From assembly GCF_039871975.1 (NCBI RefSeq), contig NZ_JBDPLL010000001.1: a DNA stretch of 64,000 nt. One strand, 5' to 3'. The stretch comes from Trichormus_B sp936914905 (GTDB lineage: Bacteria > Cyanobacteriota > Cyanobacteriia > Cyanobacteriales > Nostocaceae). A model generated the notes under the pieces. The model saw only the letters and a list, made by a program, of their open reading frames with translations. It made no database searches and had not been told where the DNA came from. The position numbers and the translations under genes are program-made. Shown piece after piece: positions 19,212 through 28,144 of the stretch; positions within the stretch are counted from its first letter, which is position 1; every line of letters starts with the position of its first letter.

Positions 19212-21443
19212 TCAACCAAACTTACCAGCAGTAGAAGCAATGAGGAACGCTGCGTAAGTGACAATGTAGCCAACAGTGAAGTGAGCTAAACCAACCACAC
19301 GAGCTTGAACAATGGATAGAGCAACGGGCTTGTCTTTCCAGCGAACTAAGTTAGCCAGAGGAGTACGCTCGTGCGCCCAAACCAAGGTTTCGATCAACTC
19401 TTGCCAGTAACCTCTCCAAGAGATGAGGAACATGAAACCAGTTGCCCAGATCAGGTGTCCAAAAAGAAACATCCAAGTCCAAACAGACAGATTGTTTATC
19501 CCGTAGGCGTTGTAGCCGTTAATCAACTGAGCAGAGTTAGCCCAGAGGTAATCACGGAACCAGCCCATCAAGTAGGTAGAGTTTTCGTTGAACTGAGCAA
19601 CGTTACCTTGCCAAATACCTAGATGTTTCCAGTGCCAGTAGAAAGTTACCCAACCAATGGTGTTCAACATCCAGAACATAGACAGGTAGAAAGCGTCCCA
19701 TGCGGAGATATCGCAAGTACCGCCACGGCCGGGACCGTCGCAGGGGAACGCATAGCCAAAATCCTTTTTATCGGGCATCAGCTTAGAACCACGAGCATCC
19801 AAAGCACCTTTAACAAGTACCAAGGTTGTGGTGTGGATAGCCAAAGCGAAAGCGTGGTGAACCAAGAAGTCGCCAGGGCCAATTGTTAAGAAGAGGGAGT
19901 TAGTACCAGAATTGATGGCATCTAACCAGCCAGACAACCAAACGTTACCGTAGTTGGGGTAGGCTGTGTATGCGACGCTATCGGGATTAGACAACAAAGT
20001 ATCTAAGCCGTAGAGTACTTTACCGTGAGCAGCTTGAATGAACTGAGCAAATACTGGCTCAATCAAGATTTGTTTTTCAGGAGTACCGAAAGCAACTACT
20101 ACGTCGTTGTGAACGTACAACCCCAAGGTGTGGAAGCCCAAGAAGAGAGATACCCAGCTGAGGTGGGAAATAATCGCTTCTTTGTGCTGCAAAATCCGGT
20201 CTAATACGTTGCCCTTGTTTTGTTCCGGGTCGTAGTCACGTACCCAGAAGATGGCGGCGTGGGCGAAAGCACCAACCATCAAGAAACCGGCGATATACTG
20301 GTGGTGGGTGTACAGTGCTGCCTGTGTTGTGTAGTCCTTAGCAATGAAAGCATAAGGAGGCAGAGAGTACATATGTTGCGCCACCAAGGAAGTGATAGTT
20401 CCCAGTGCGGCCAATGCCAAAGACAGTTGGAAGTGCAGGGAGTTGTTGATAGTATCGTACAGGCCTTGGTGAGGTAGGTTGAACTGACCTTCACTCTTGC
20501 TACCGGGAACTAAACCAGATTTGGAGTTCAGCATTTCTTTGATGCTGTGACCAATTCCAAAGTTAGTACGGTACATATGACCGGCAATGATGAATAATAC
20601 AGCGATCGCCAAGTGATGGTGAGCCATATCGGTCAACCACAGGGATTCTGTTTGGGGGTGGAAACCGCCCAAGAAGGTAAGAATCGCTGTACCAGCACCA
20701 GTGTAAGTACCAAATAAATGGCCAGCGGTGTCAGGGTTCTGAGCATAGACACCCCAGTTACCTGTAAAGAAGGGGGTTAACCCTGCTGGGTGGGGAGCAG
20801 CAGTCAGGAAGTTATCCCAGCCTACGTGGATACCACGAGATTCCGGGATAGCAACGTGAACCAAGTGACCAGTCCAAGCTAAGGAGCTAACACCGAACAA
20901 ACCAGCCAGGTGGTGGTTCAGACGTGGTTCTGCACTCTTAAACCAAGAGAGGCTAGGACGGAACTTGGGCTGCAAGTGCAACCAACCAGCGAACAAGAAC
21001 AATGCTGCCAAGAGGAGCAAGCCTACAGAACCTGTGTACAGTTCTTGGTTTGTCCGCATTCCGATCGTGTACCACCAGTGGTAAACACCGGAATAGGCAA
21101 TGTTTACAGGATTGCCTGCACTAGCTTGGGTAAAAGCTTCAACTGCTGGAGCGCCGAAGTGGGGATCCCAAATCGCATGGGCGATAGGACGGACATGGAG
21201 GGGATCTTTGATCCACTGTTCAAAGTTACCTTGCCAGGCTACGTGAAACAGGAGGCTGGATGCCCACAGGAAGATGATTGCCAAGTGACCGAAGTGAGTG
21301 GCGAAAATCTTTTGGTAAAGATTTTCTTCTGTCATGCCATCGTGGCTTTCAAAGTCGTTGCCTGTAGCGATCGCATACCAAATCCGACGAGTAGTCGGGT
21401 CCTGTGCGAGATCCTGGCTAAATTTTGGAAATTTTGTTGCCAT
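19212..21443 (-). CDS. psaB: Photosystem I P700 chlorophyll a apoprotein A2
   Basis: PsaB forms with PsaA the heterodimeric core of photosystem I that carries P700, the antenna chlorophylls and the FX iron-sulfur cluster. The start MATKFPKFSQDLAQDPTTRRIWYA and the end HFTVGYIVTYAAFLIASTAGKFG are typical. The FX-binding loop FPCDGPGRGGTCDISAWDAF provides two cysteines. Eleven membrane helices rich in His are evident. The length of 743 aa fits the family. It lies downstream of psaA, with a 222-bp spacer that contains a repeat element. Confidence 0.99.
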   Translation of the reverse strand: MATKFPKFSQDLAQDPTTRRIWYAIATGNDFESHDGMTEENLYQKIFATHFGHLAIIFLWASSLLFHVAWQGNFEQWIKDPLHVRPIAHAIWDPHFGAPAVEAFTQASAGNPVNIAYSGVYHWWYTIGMRTNQELYTGSVGLLLLAALFLFAGWLHLQPKFRPSLSWFKSAEPRLNHHLAGLFGVSSLAWTGHLVHVAIPESRGIHVGWDNFLTAAPHPAGLTPFFTGNWGVYAQNPDTAGHLFGTYTGAGTAILTFLGGFHPQTESLWLTDMAHHHLAIAVLFIIAGHMYRTNFGIGHSIKEMLNSKSGLVPGSKSEGQFNLPHQGLYDTINNSLHFQLSLALAALGTITSLVAQHMYSLPPYAFIAKDYTTQAALYTHHQYIAGFLMVGAFAHAAIFWVRDYDPEQNKGNVLDRILQHKEAIISHLSWVSLFLGFHTLGLYVHNDVVVAFGTPEKQILIEPVFAQFIQAAHGKVLYGLDTLLSNPDSVAYTAYPNYGNVWLSGWLDAINSGTNSLFLTIGPGDFLVHHAFALAIHTTTLVLVKGALDARGSKLMPDKKDFGYAFPCDGPGRGGTCDISAWDAFYLSMFWMLNTIGWVTFYWHWKHLGIWQGNVAQFNENSTYLMGWFRDYLWANSAQLINGYNAYGINNLSVWTWMFLFGHLIWATGFMFLISWRGYWQELIETLVWAHERTPLANLVRWKDKPVALSIVQARVVGLAHFTVGYIVTYAAFLIASTAGKFG

Positions 21444-21490
21444 AGGTTTTGATATGTCCTCTGACCTTTAGCCATCAGGTATCAGCAGAA

Positions 21491-21658
21491 TTTTAGATTC
21501 TAGATTTTGGATTTTGGATTGAATCTAAAATCCCTTCGGGTGTGGCTACGGAGTTAGGGTAGCTTCACGAAGTGATATGACACTCGCTTATGGGTAAAAC
21601 TACCATAGAGAAAGAACTCGCTGCGATGCCTTACTAAAATCCAAAATCCAAAATTCAA
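21491..21658. repeat. Repeat element with inverted heptamer ends in the psaA-psaB spacer
   Basis: The spacer begins with TTTTAGATTC and GAATCTAAAA (21491-21500 and 21521-21530), a perfect 10-bp stem. The loop carries two TTTTGGA heptamers. The right end (21634-21658) holds TCCAAAATCCAAAATTC, the inverse of those heptamers. Thus about 165 bp are bounded by inverted TTTTGGA/TCCAAAA repeats, typical of small non-autonomous repeats in Nostocales. It does not touch either reading frame. Confidence 0.65.
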
Positions 21659-21665
21659 CTGATTG

Positions 21666-23924
21666 CTACCCTACTGAAAGGATATGTGCATGGAAGAATG
21701 CCCAAGTTGTAGCAATTCCTCCAAGTAGGTAGTGAGCCACACCTACAGCCCGACCTTGAGTAATGCTCAATGCGCGGGGTTGAATGGTAGGAGCTACCTT
21801 CAGTTTATTATGCGCCCAAACGATGGACTCAATTAGTTCTTGCCAGTAGCCACGACCACTGAAGAGGAACATTAAGCTAAATGCCCAAACGAAATGAGCG
21901 CCTAAGAACATGAGTCCATAAGCAGAGAGTTCACTGCCGTAGGAGTTAATGACTTGCGTAGCTTGCGCCCATAGGAAGTCACGCAACCAACCGTTGATAG
22001 TGATAGCACTTTGAGCAAAGTTACCACCAGTGATGTGTTCTACCACACCATCTGCATCTACAGTACCCCATACATCAGATTGCATTTTCCAGCTGAAGTG
22101 GAAAATAACAATTGACAAAGAGTTATACATCCAGAAAAGTCCCAGGAATACATGGTCCCAACCTGAGACTTGACAAGTACCACCACGACCAGGTCCGTCA
22201 CACGGGAAGCGGAAGCCTAGATTTGCCTTATCAGGAATCAGACGAGAACTGCGGGCGTACAGTACACCCTTGAGCAGAATAAGGACAGTTACGTGAATAG
22301 TAAAAGCGTGAATGTGGTGAATCAAAAAGTCTGCTGTACCCAAAGTTATGGGCATCATTGCGACTTTACCACCTACAGCCAATATACCGCCACCAAAAGC
22401 GTAGCTAACTGGTTCTAAAGCATTGGGTGCTGTACCACCTGGAGCTATTGTGTGCAGGTTTTGTACCCACTGAGCAAATACAGGTTGTAACTGAATTGCT
22501 GCATCAGAGAACATATCTTGGGGACGACCCAAGGCGCGCATTGTGTCGTTGTGAATGTACAAACCAAAGCTGTGGAAGCCGAGGAAAATACAAACCCAGT
22601 TGAGGTGAGAGATTATAGCATCACGGTGACGAATCACACGATCTAGAACGTTGTTTTGGTTAACAACGGGATCGTAATCCCGCACCATGAAGATTGCTGC
22701 GTGAGCAGCACCACCAATAATCAAGAAACCACCGATCCAAATATGGTGAGTGAAGATACACAATTGTGTAGCGTAATCAGTTGCCAAGTATGGATAGGGA
22801 GGCATCGCGTACATATGATGCGCGATGATGATTGTCAAAGAACCCAAGAAGGCCAGATTAGTAGCCAACTGAGCGTGCCAGGAGGTGGTCATGTTTTCAT
22901 AAAGACCTTTGTGACCTTCACCAGTGAAGGGGCCTTTATGGTTCTCTAGGATATCTTTAATGCTGTGACCGATACCCCAGTTGGTACGGTACATATGACC
23001 AGCGATGATGAACAGTACAGCGATAGCTAAGTGGTGATGAGAAATATCAGTCATCCACAAACCGCCTGTTACGGGGTTCAAACCACCTTTAAAGGTCAGA
23101 ATATCAGCATAAGCTCCCCAGTTCAAAGTGAAAAAAGGTGCTAAACCGTTAGCAAAGCTGGGATACAGCTCTGTCAATAGGTCCTTATTCAAAATGAATT
23201 CGTGGGGTAAGGGTATATCTTTAAGAGCAACCCCTGCATCCAAAAGCTTGTTGGTTGGTGCGGACACATGGATCAAGTGACCTGCCCATCCCAAGGAACC
23301 ACAACCTAGCAATACTTGCAAGTGGTGATTCAGCATGGACTCCACGTTTTGGAACCATTCCAGTTTAGGAGCTCGTTTGTGGTAGTGGAACCAGCCAGCA
23401 AACAGGAATAAACCTGCTAATACCAAGCCGCCAATTGCAGTGCAGTAGAGTTGGAAGGAGTTGGTAATACCCCAGCCACGCCATACTTGAAACAAGCCAG
23501 AGGTGATTTGAATGCCATGGAAGCCACCGCCAACATCACCGTTTAAAATGTCTTGTCCCACAATAGGCCAAACTACTTGGGCGCTGGGCTTAACTCCTAA
23601 TGGATCGGTCAGCCAAGCTTCGTAGTTAGAGAACTTAGCACCATGGAATAACATTCCGCTTAACCAGATTGTCACTACAGCCAGGTGCCCAAAGTGCGCG
23701 GAGAAGATTTTGCGGGAAATGTCTTCTAAGTCGCTTGTATGCGTATCGAAATCATGGGCGAGGGCGTGGAGGTTCCAAATCCAGGTTGTTGTTTTTGGAC
23801 CTTTAGCTAAAGATCTATCGAAGTGTCCAGGTTGCGCCCATCGCTCAAATGAGGTGGGTACAGGGTCTTTGTCAACGATGACTCTTGCTTTTTTCTCCTC
23901 TCGCTCCGGAGGACTAATCGTCAT
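21666..23924 (-). CDS. psaA: Photosystem I P700 chlorophyll a apoprotein A1
   Basis: PsaA is the other half of the photosystem I core. Family landmarks include the start MTISPPEREEKKARVIVDKDP, the FX loop FPCDGPGRGGTCQVSGWDHV, the histidine-rich helices and the C-terminal ITQGRAVGVAHYLLGGIATT. The length of 752 aa is usual. It is the first gene of a psaA-psaB operon read on the minus strand. A sigma-70-like promoter is visible about 190 bp upstream. Confidence 0.99.
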   Translation of the reverse strand: MTISPPEREEKKARVIVDKDPVPTSFERWAQPGHFDRSLAKGPKTTTWIWNLHALAHDFDTHTSDLEDISRKIFSAHFGHLAVVTIWLSGMLFHGAKFSNYEAWLTDPLGVKPSAQVVWPIVGQDILNGDVGGGFHGIQITSGLFQVWRGWGITNSFQLYCTAIGGLVLAGLFLFAGWFHYHKRAPKLEWFQNVESMLNHHLQVLLGCGSLGWAGHLIHVSAPTNKLLDAGVALKDIPLPHEFILNKDLLTELYPSFANGLAPFFTLNWGAYADILTFKGGLNPVTGGLWMTDISHHHLAIAVLFIIAGHMYRTNWGIGHSIKDILENHKGPFTGEGHKGLYENMTTSWHAQLATNLAFLGSLTIIIAHHMYAMPPYPYLATDYATQLCIFTHHIWIGGFLIIGGAAHAAIFMVRDYDPVVNQNNVLDRVIRHRDAIISHLNWVCIFLGFHSFGLYIHNDTMRALGRPQDMFSDAAIQLQPVFAQWVQNLHTIAPGGTAPNALEPVSYAFGGGILAVGGKVAMMPITLGTADFLIHHIHAFTIHVTVLILLKGVLYARSSRLIPDKANLGFRFPCDGPGRGGTCQVSGWDHVFLGLFWMYNSLSIVIFHFSWKMQSDVWGTVDADGVVEHITGGNFAQSAITINGWLRDFLWAQATQVINSYGSELSAYGLMFLGAHFVWAFSLMFLFSGRGYWQELIESIVWAHNKLKVAPTIQPRALSITQGRAVGVAHYLLGGIATTWAFFHAHILSVG

Positions 23925-24115
23925 TCGACCTCCTCTGTCAATAAGGAATGAGGAATCATGGATACCACAGAGTTAATTTTACTCGTCGTTTCCAGAGATT
24001 TTCTGGAGTCATGTGGATTTGTTGTTTCTGTTGAATTATAGAGTCTGTACTTGTACATTGTTGGAGAGATTTTAACAATAATTCAAACTAGCTAGATTTA
24101 TTGTTATATCTGCCT

Positions 24116-24146
24116 TTTATATTCAAAGTTTTTGTAAAAAAGTCAA
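24116..24146 (-). promoter_or_regulatory. Candidate psaA promoter with an RpaB-type (HLR1-like) site
   Basis: On the minus strand TTGACT (24141-24146) and TATAAA (24116-24121) are 19 bp apart. Between them lies TTTACAAAAACTTTGA, close to the HLR1 pattern (two TTTACA-like hexamers four bases apart) bound by RpaB, with the second hexamer matching only in part. rpaB itself is encoded at 53872. The promoter is plausible but unproven. Confidence 0.45.
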
Positions 24147-24525
24147 TACTTTTTCTATTTAATTTACAAACTATAACAATTCTTAAGAATTATGCTTAAT
24201 TCTGAATATAGCCGGGAATATTGCTGTTCTGGCTGTATATTGCTGTATATTTTCGTTGTTATTCGAGTTTAACTAGAAAATTCTGTCAAGAATATTACAC
24301 TTTAGTAAAATTTATGTTAAAGAAGCAACAAATTTTCATAAAAATTCAGGAGGCAGGGTGCGAGGTGCAGAGCATAAGGTTTTTCTTTTTGCTACCTGCT
24401 GGCTTTTTTCTTCCCCTATACCTCACCCCACACCTTTAGAATTTCCCACAGGGTGGCTACTGGCATTGTGGGGTTGTGGTGAAGAAAACAAAAGAAAATG
24501 GTGTTGAAGACAGACAATCAAAAAG

Positions 24526-26232
24526 ATGGAAAGTATGAAATCTAGGCAAAATACGGCTGTAGAGAAACTCCTTTCTCAGAGTTTCCCTATTTTCAAATGG
24601 GTAATGACATTACTGCTAATTTTGAGTTTAATCAGTTGTAGTGAAAAAGCTAGAGACCAAGAAGTATCTATTCAGAATCAAAATACTGCGTCACAAATCT
24701 CCCAAGTATCTCGGCAATTTTCAGAAACTGCACCACCAGAAGTAATTCAAGAACTGCGGCCGACTTTAGAATCTTATCAGCCACTAGTAACAATTATTAC
24801 TCCTACGGCAGATGAAGTTATTCAAGACAATACTATTACAGTACGTTTCCAGGTTAAAGACTTACCAATATTTAAAGATCCCCAATGGCAATTAGGACCT
24901 CATCTGCACGTAATTATTGACAATCAACCTTACATAGCGGTTTATGATCTAAATCGACCTTTAGTTTTATCCAACTTGTCCGTAGGTACACATACATTGC
25001 GTGTTTTTGCGTCGCGTCCTTGGCATGAGAGTTTTAAAAATGAAGGTGCTTATGCCCAAATAAGATTTCATATTTTTACTAAAACTGATGATAACAATCC
25101 TGCCCCTAATTTACCCCTCCTGACTTATAGTCGTCCTCATGCTAGTTACGGTGCAGAACCTATTATGCTGGATTTTTACTTAACTAATGCACCTTTGCAT
25201 ATTGCTGCTGAAGATAATCCTGATGACACAATCAGCAACTGGCGTATTCGTTGTTCAATTAATGGTGAAAGCTTTATTCTTGATCGCTGGCAGTCAGTTT
25301 ATCTCAAAGGTTTTATACCTGGTAAAAACTGGGTAAAACTGGAATTTCTTGATAACCAAGGCAACCCTGTTAAAAATGTCTTTAACACTACAGCTAGACT
25401 TATTAACTACGAACCCAAAGGTAAAGACTCGCTGTCAAGAATTGTCAGAGGGGAACTTACAGCTAATGAGGTGCGCGGTATTGTAGACCCGAATTACATA
25501 ACTAAGATTCGGGTTACTGAACCTACATCTACTGTAACGCCCAAGCTTGAATTTTCTCCTACACCACAACCCCAGATAGGACCCAAGGTAGAAAAACCAC
25601 CGACTCCAGAAATTGAAGTTTCTCCCACTCCTCAACCCCAGGTAGAAAAACCACTGACTCCAGAAATTGAAGTTTCTCCCACACTTCAACCCCAGGCAGA
25701 AAAACCACTGACTCCAGAAATTGAAGTTTCCCCTACTCCTCAACCTCACGTAGGAAAATCACCGACTCCAGAAATTGAAGTTTCCCCCACTCCTCAACCC
25801 CAGGTAGAAAAACCACTGACTCCAGAAATTGAAGTTTCCCCCACTCCTCAACCCCAGGTAGAAAAACCATTGACTCCAGAAATTGAAGTTTCCCCCACTC
25901 CTCAACCCCAGGTAGAAAAACCACTAACTCCAGAAATTGAAGTTTTTCCCACTCCTCAACCCCAGGTAAAAAAACCACTAACTCCAGAAATTGAAGTTTC
26001 TCCCACTCCTCAACCCCAGGTAGAAAAACTACCGACTCCAGAAATTGAAGTTTCTCCCACACTTCAACCCCAGGTAGAAAAACCACCGACTCCAGAAATT
26101 GAAGTTTCTCCCACACTTCAAATACAACTAGCACCTGAACTACAGGAAACACCAAGCCCTATTGAGTCAACACAAAAAGGTCAATCAAAGCCAGAAAAAA
26201 CAGGAGTAAGCCGACTAAGGCTCGTGGATTAA
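24526..26232 (+). CDS. Lipoprotein with a Pro/Thr-rich repeat tail, probably truncated
   Basis: The N-terminus has a hydrophobic stretch ending LILSLISC, a lipobox with Cys38 as the lipidation site. Residues of about 80-310 form a folded domain with beta-rich segments (VTIITPTADEVIQDNTITVRF, GPHLHVIIDNQPYIAVYD) that I do not assign to a named family. About ten units of an 18-residue repeat (EKPLTPEIEVSPTPQPQV) follow. The final codons and stop lie at the edge of an ISAzo13 element, so the native 3' end seems lost. The protein is likely anchored in a membrane and exposed to the periplasm; its function is unknown. Confidence 0.75.
   Translation: MESMKSRQNTAVEKLLSQSFPIFKWVMTLLLILSLISCSEKARDQEVSIQNQNTASQISQVSRQFSETAPPEVIQELRPTLESYQPLVTIITPTADEVIQDNTITVRFQVKDLPIFKDPQWQLGPHLHVIIDNQPYIAVYDLNRPLVLSNLSVGTHTLRVFASRPWHESFKNEGAYAQIRFHIFTKTDDNNPAPNLPLLTYSRPHASYGAEPIMLDFYLTNAPLHIAAEDNPDDTISNWRIRCSINGESFILDRWQSVYLKGFIPGKNWVKLEFLDNQGNPVKNVFNTTARLINYEPKGKDSLSRIVRGELTANEVRGIVDPNYITKIRVTEPTSTVTPKLEFSPTPQPQIGPKVEKPPTPEIEVSPTPQPQVEKPLTPEIEVSPTLQPQAEKPLTPEIEVSPTPQPHVGKSPTPEIEVSPTPQPQVEKPLTPEIEVSPTPQPQVEKPLTPEIEVSPTPQPQVEKPLTPEIEVFPTPQPQVKKPLTPEIEVSPTPQPQVEKLPTPEIEVSPTLQPQVEKPPTPEIEVSPTLQIQLAPELQETPSPIESTQKGQSKPEKTGVSRLRLVD
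25588..26127 (+). repeat. 54-bp minisatellite, about ten units
   Basis: Ten in-frame units of 54 bp encode variants of (V)EKPLTPEIEVSPTPQPQ. Unit-to-unit differences are mainly single bases, and central units are nearly identical. Period-preserving copies keep the frame open, which indicates expansion by slippage or unequal exchange under selection for frame. Confidence 0.9.
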
Positions 26233-26653
26233 ATAACCTGTAACTTTGGTTTAGGGGTGTAATACCATTGGGGCAAGAATGTATCAAAAATAATCTTCAG
26301 ATTTGATTTGAAGTCAACAGCCACTTTTTGGCCAGTTTGATAGGTGTTATAGAGAATAGTAGTCAAGAGTTTGAATCCAGTTCAAGTGGTTACCGTTGCC
26401 ATGAGGTCTTCTACAGTCTGGATACTCTCAAAAATCAGCCCCTGACACAGGGGAGAAATATGAGGAAAGAAACAATGCCTAATGGGATTGTACTTGGAGC
26501 TGTAGGGGGGATAATGAGGCATGGGAATTTCCATAGCCAGTTCATTAACTAAGGCCTGTAAGTCCTGTGTGAAGATGTAATAGGGAGAGCTGTTGCTAGG
26601 GTCCCATCACAATCAGAGCAGAATCGAGTTTGCTCCATAAAAAGGTACCTTGC
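26224..26653 (-). mobile_element. ISAzo13-family transposase fragment, copy 1 (3' part)
   Basis: The minus strand reads LQALVNELAMEIPMPHYPPY, SSKYNPI, SPLCQGLIFESIQTVEDLMATVTT, a TGA at 26382-26384, then TGFKLL and NTYQTGQKVAVDFKSNLKII and a tail ending KPKLQVI. These are the C-terminal blocks of ISAzo13-type DDE transposases (HYPPYTSKYNPIEHR, QTGRKVA). The rest is missing in the 100-N gap. The left edge, GTGGATTAAATAACC, is shared with copy 2 at 63646, so it marks the element end. The copy is dead by the in-frame TGA. Confidence 0.8.
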
Positions 26654-26753
26654 NNNNNNNNNNNNNNNNNNNNNNNNNNNNNNNNNNNNNNNNNNNNNNN
26701 NNNNNNNNNNNNNNNNNNNNNNNNNNNNNNNNNNNNNNNNNNNNNNNNNNNNN
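26654..26753. other. Scaffold gap of 100 N
   Basis: A run of exactly 100 N lies inside or at the edge of the ISAzo13 element, which suggests an assembly break at a multicopy insertion sequence. The true gap length is unknown. Confidence 0.95.
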
Positions 26754-27087
26754 CTTATAGTATCGTTGCATTTTAACTTCAATTTCACCAGGGTCAGGGC
26801 CCATCATCTACCAGTTCGTTCCATCTACCCTTCTAGGGTATAGATCTTATTGGCACTCTTACACCTTATTTAATCCACTTTCCTTATGATAATGAGACTC
26901 AAACTCTCTAGGTTGCTGATATAGAAAACTATACCTTGCGACAAATTGACTTGCTGCTGGTGAATTTTTACCAATAGGATTCAATAAACATTAATAAAAT
27001 GGGGATTCTCTGAAGAGAAAGTATAGTTATTAAAATTGTGATGATGGCATTTTATCTTCACAGAAAGATATTTTTAGAATAAATAGA
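26754..27087. other. Sequence after the gap, no gene recognised
   Basis: This stretch may contain the other end of the ISAzo13 element, but no transposase block is readable. I see no supported gene or repeat. Confidence 0.3.
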
Positions 27088-27900
27088 TTTAGAGAGTTGC
27101 TACTTCGAGAAATTAGAGAAAAATTAATGCAGCTAATTTGTAATCATCAACAACCGTCTCAGGGAGCAATAATCAAATCATTGGAACATATAGAAATCTC
27201 CAAAGAAATCATAGAAACAAATAGGATTAATTTTGAGTTTTTCAAGGATTGTTTGTTACTTACGATAGGTAAAACTGGCAGAAAGGAAAACTGAAAGTTA
27301 AAATAACTATATCACCTGAAGGCAAACATACTGATGAGGTGTATATGGAATTTTATCCTGATGACTTAAGTGAACTCTTACCATTGGAAAATTTCCAACA
27401 CATTTCTAACATTTCTGAAAAGAAAATATGAATTACTCTGAATTATATTAGACCTCTTGTAAAATGGTTTGTGTGCTATCATAGAGAGTTTTAAATTTTA
27501 TGTATTTTTGGTATTCTTTGCGCTTGCTAATTCAAACATACATAACCGTATAACTCTAAGTTTTGGCTAATTCAAAAATTATAACATAGAATTAATTCTG
27601 CAAGAGGTCTACTGTTGATCATAGCTGCGGTATTAACCTTATCCTTAAGGTAACTGGCGAACCGGAAGGGCTCAACATCAACCATCAACATTGGAGACAT
27701 TATTTAGAAAATTACAAAGATAGTCTGGTCATTGATTAAATGACCAAATTATCTGTTGAGATTTGGTTTGAAGAAAATCCGAAGCGGATGAATTTTCTGT
27801 GGCCTTTAATCAAATCTCATTAGAAATGATTTATCGTCGTCTTTATCATTTTACGATGGCTGATCAAAAAGATAAGGCAACAGAAGAAAGTTAAGTATTT
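27088..27900 (+). pseudogene. Unidentified gene remnant split by a MITE
   Basis: Reading fragments on the plus strand are LMQLICNHQQPSQGAIIKSL, EFFKDCLLLTIGKTG, then after stops ITISPEGKHTDEVYMEFYPDD, LSELLPLENFQHISN, and, past a 159-bp insertion, GINLILKVTGEPEGLNINHQHW and YLENYKDSLVID. A last part reads LSVEIWFEENPK and, in another frame, SLEMIYRRLYHFTMADQKDK. The pieces look like one hydrophilic protein of roughly 200 residues broken by several stops, frameshifts and the insertion. I do not recognise the family. Confidence 0.4.
27451..27609. mobile_element. MITE-like element with GACCTCTTG ends and TA flanks
   Basis: The element starts GACCTCTTGTAAAAT and ends ATTCTGCAAGAGGTC, inverted ends identical over the first nine bases and alike beyond. 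TA stands directly outside each end, consistent with a TA target duplication as made by IS630/Tc1-mariner type elements. It is 159 bp long, carries no ORF, and splits the remnant described above. Confidence 0.75.
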
Positions 27901-28144
27901 TATGATACCCAAAATTGATATTTATGTATTATAAAAAAAAACAGCTGAAACTAAATCTGAGGTTAATTATCGCTCCGTTTCCTGATCTTCAACAAGGTCC
28001 TGACAAATTCTTTTTCCATATTTCTCTAAAAGCCTCCTGACAAAAGACTTTCAGCCTTAACTTGTCATCAATGCTCCTAAATCCTGCTTTTTAAAGAGGA
28101 CTTTAAGAAATATCGCTACAAAACTAGGCTTTACAAATATCTCC
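27901..28144. other. Non-coding stretch before nanE
   Basis: No reading frame, RNA gene or clear repeat is visible here. It separates the convergent unidentified remnant and nanE. Confidence 0.3.

Noticed and set aside
19371..21452. Several plus-strand open frames across psaB
   Set aside because: They are antisense to a highly conserved gene and follow its codon bias; no independent evidence.
24221..24439. 72-residue plus-strand frame upstream of the lipoprotein gene
   Set aside because: It consists of AT-rich spacer and CAGGAGGCAGG-type repeats, without a ribosome binding site.
25588..26127. Possible CRISPR array from regular 54-bp repeats
   Set aside because: There are no unique spacers; the repeats are directly adjacent and code in frame.
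25435..26155. Minus-strand frames of repeated FLELVVFLPGVEEWEKLQ type
   Set aside because: They mirror the 54-bp repeats of the lipoprotein gene on the other strand.
26549..26807. Minus-strand frames spanning the N gap
   Set aside because: They exist only because N is translated as X; the 5' part is the ISAzo13 remnant.
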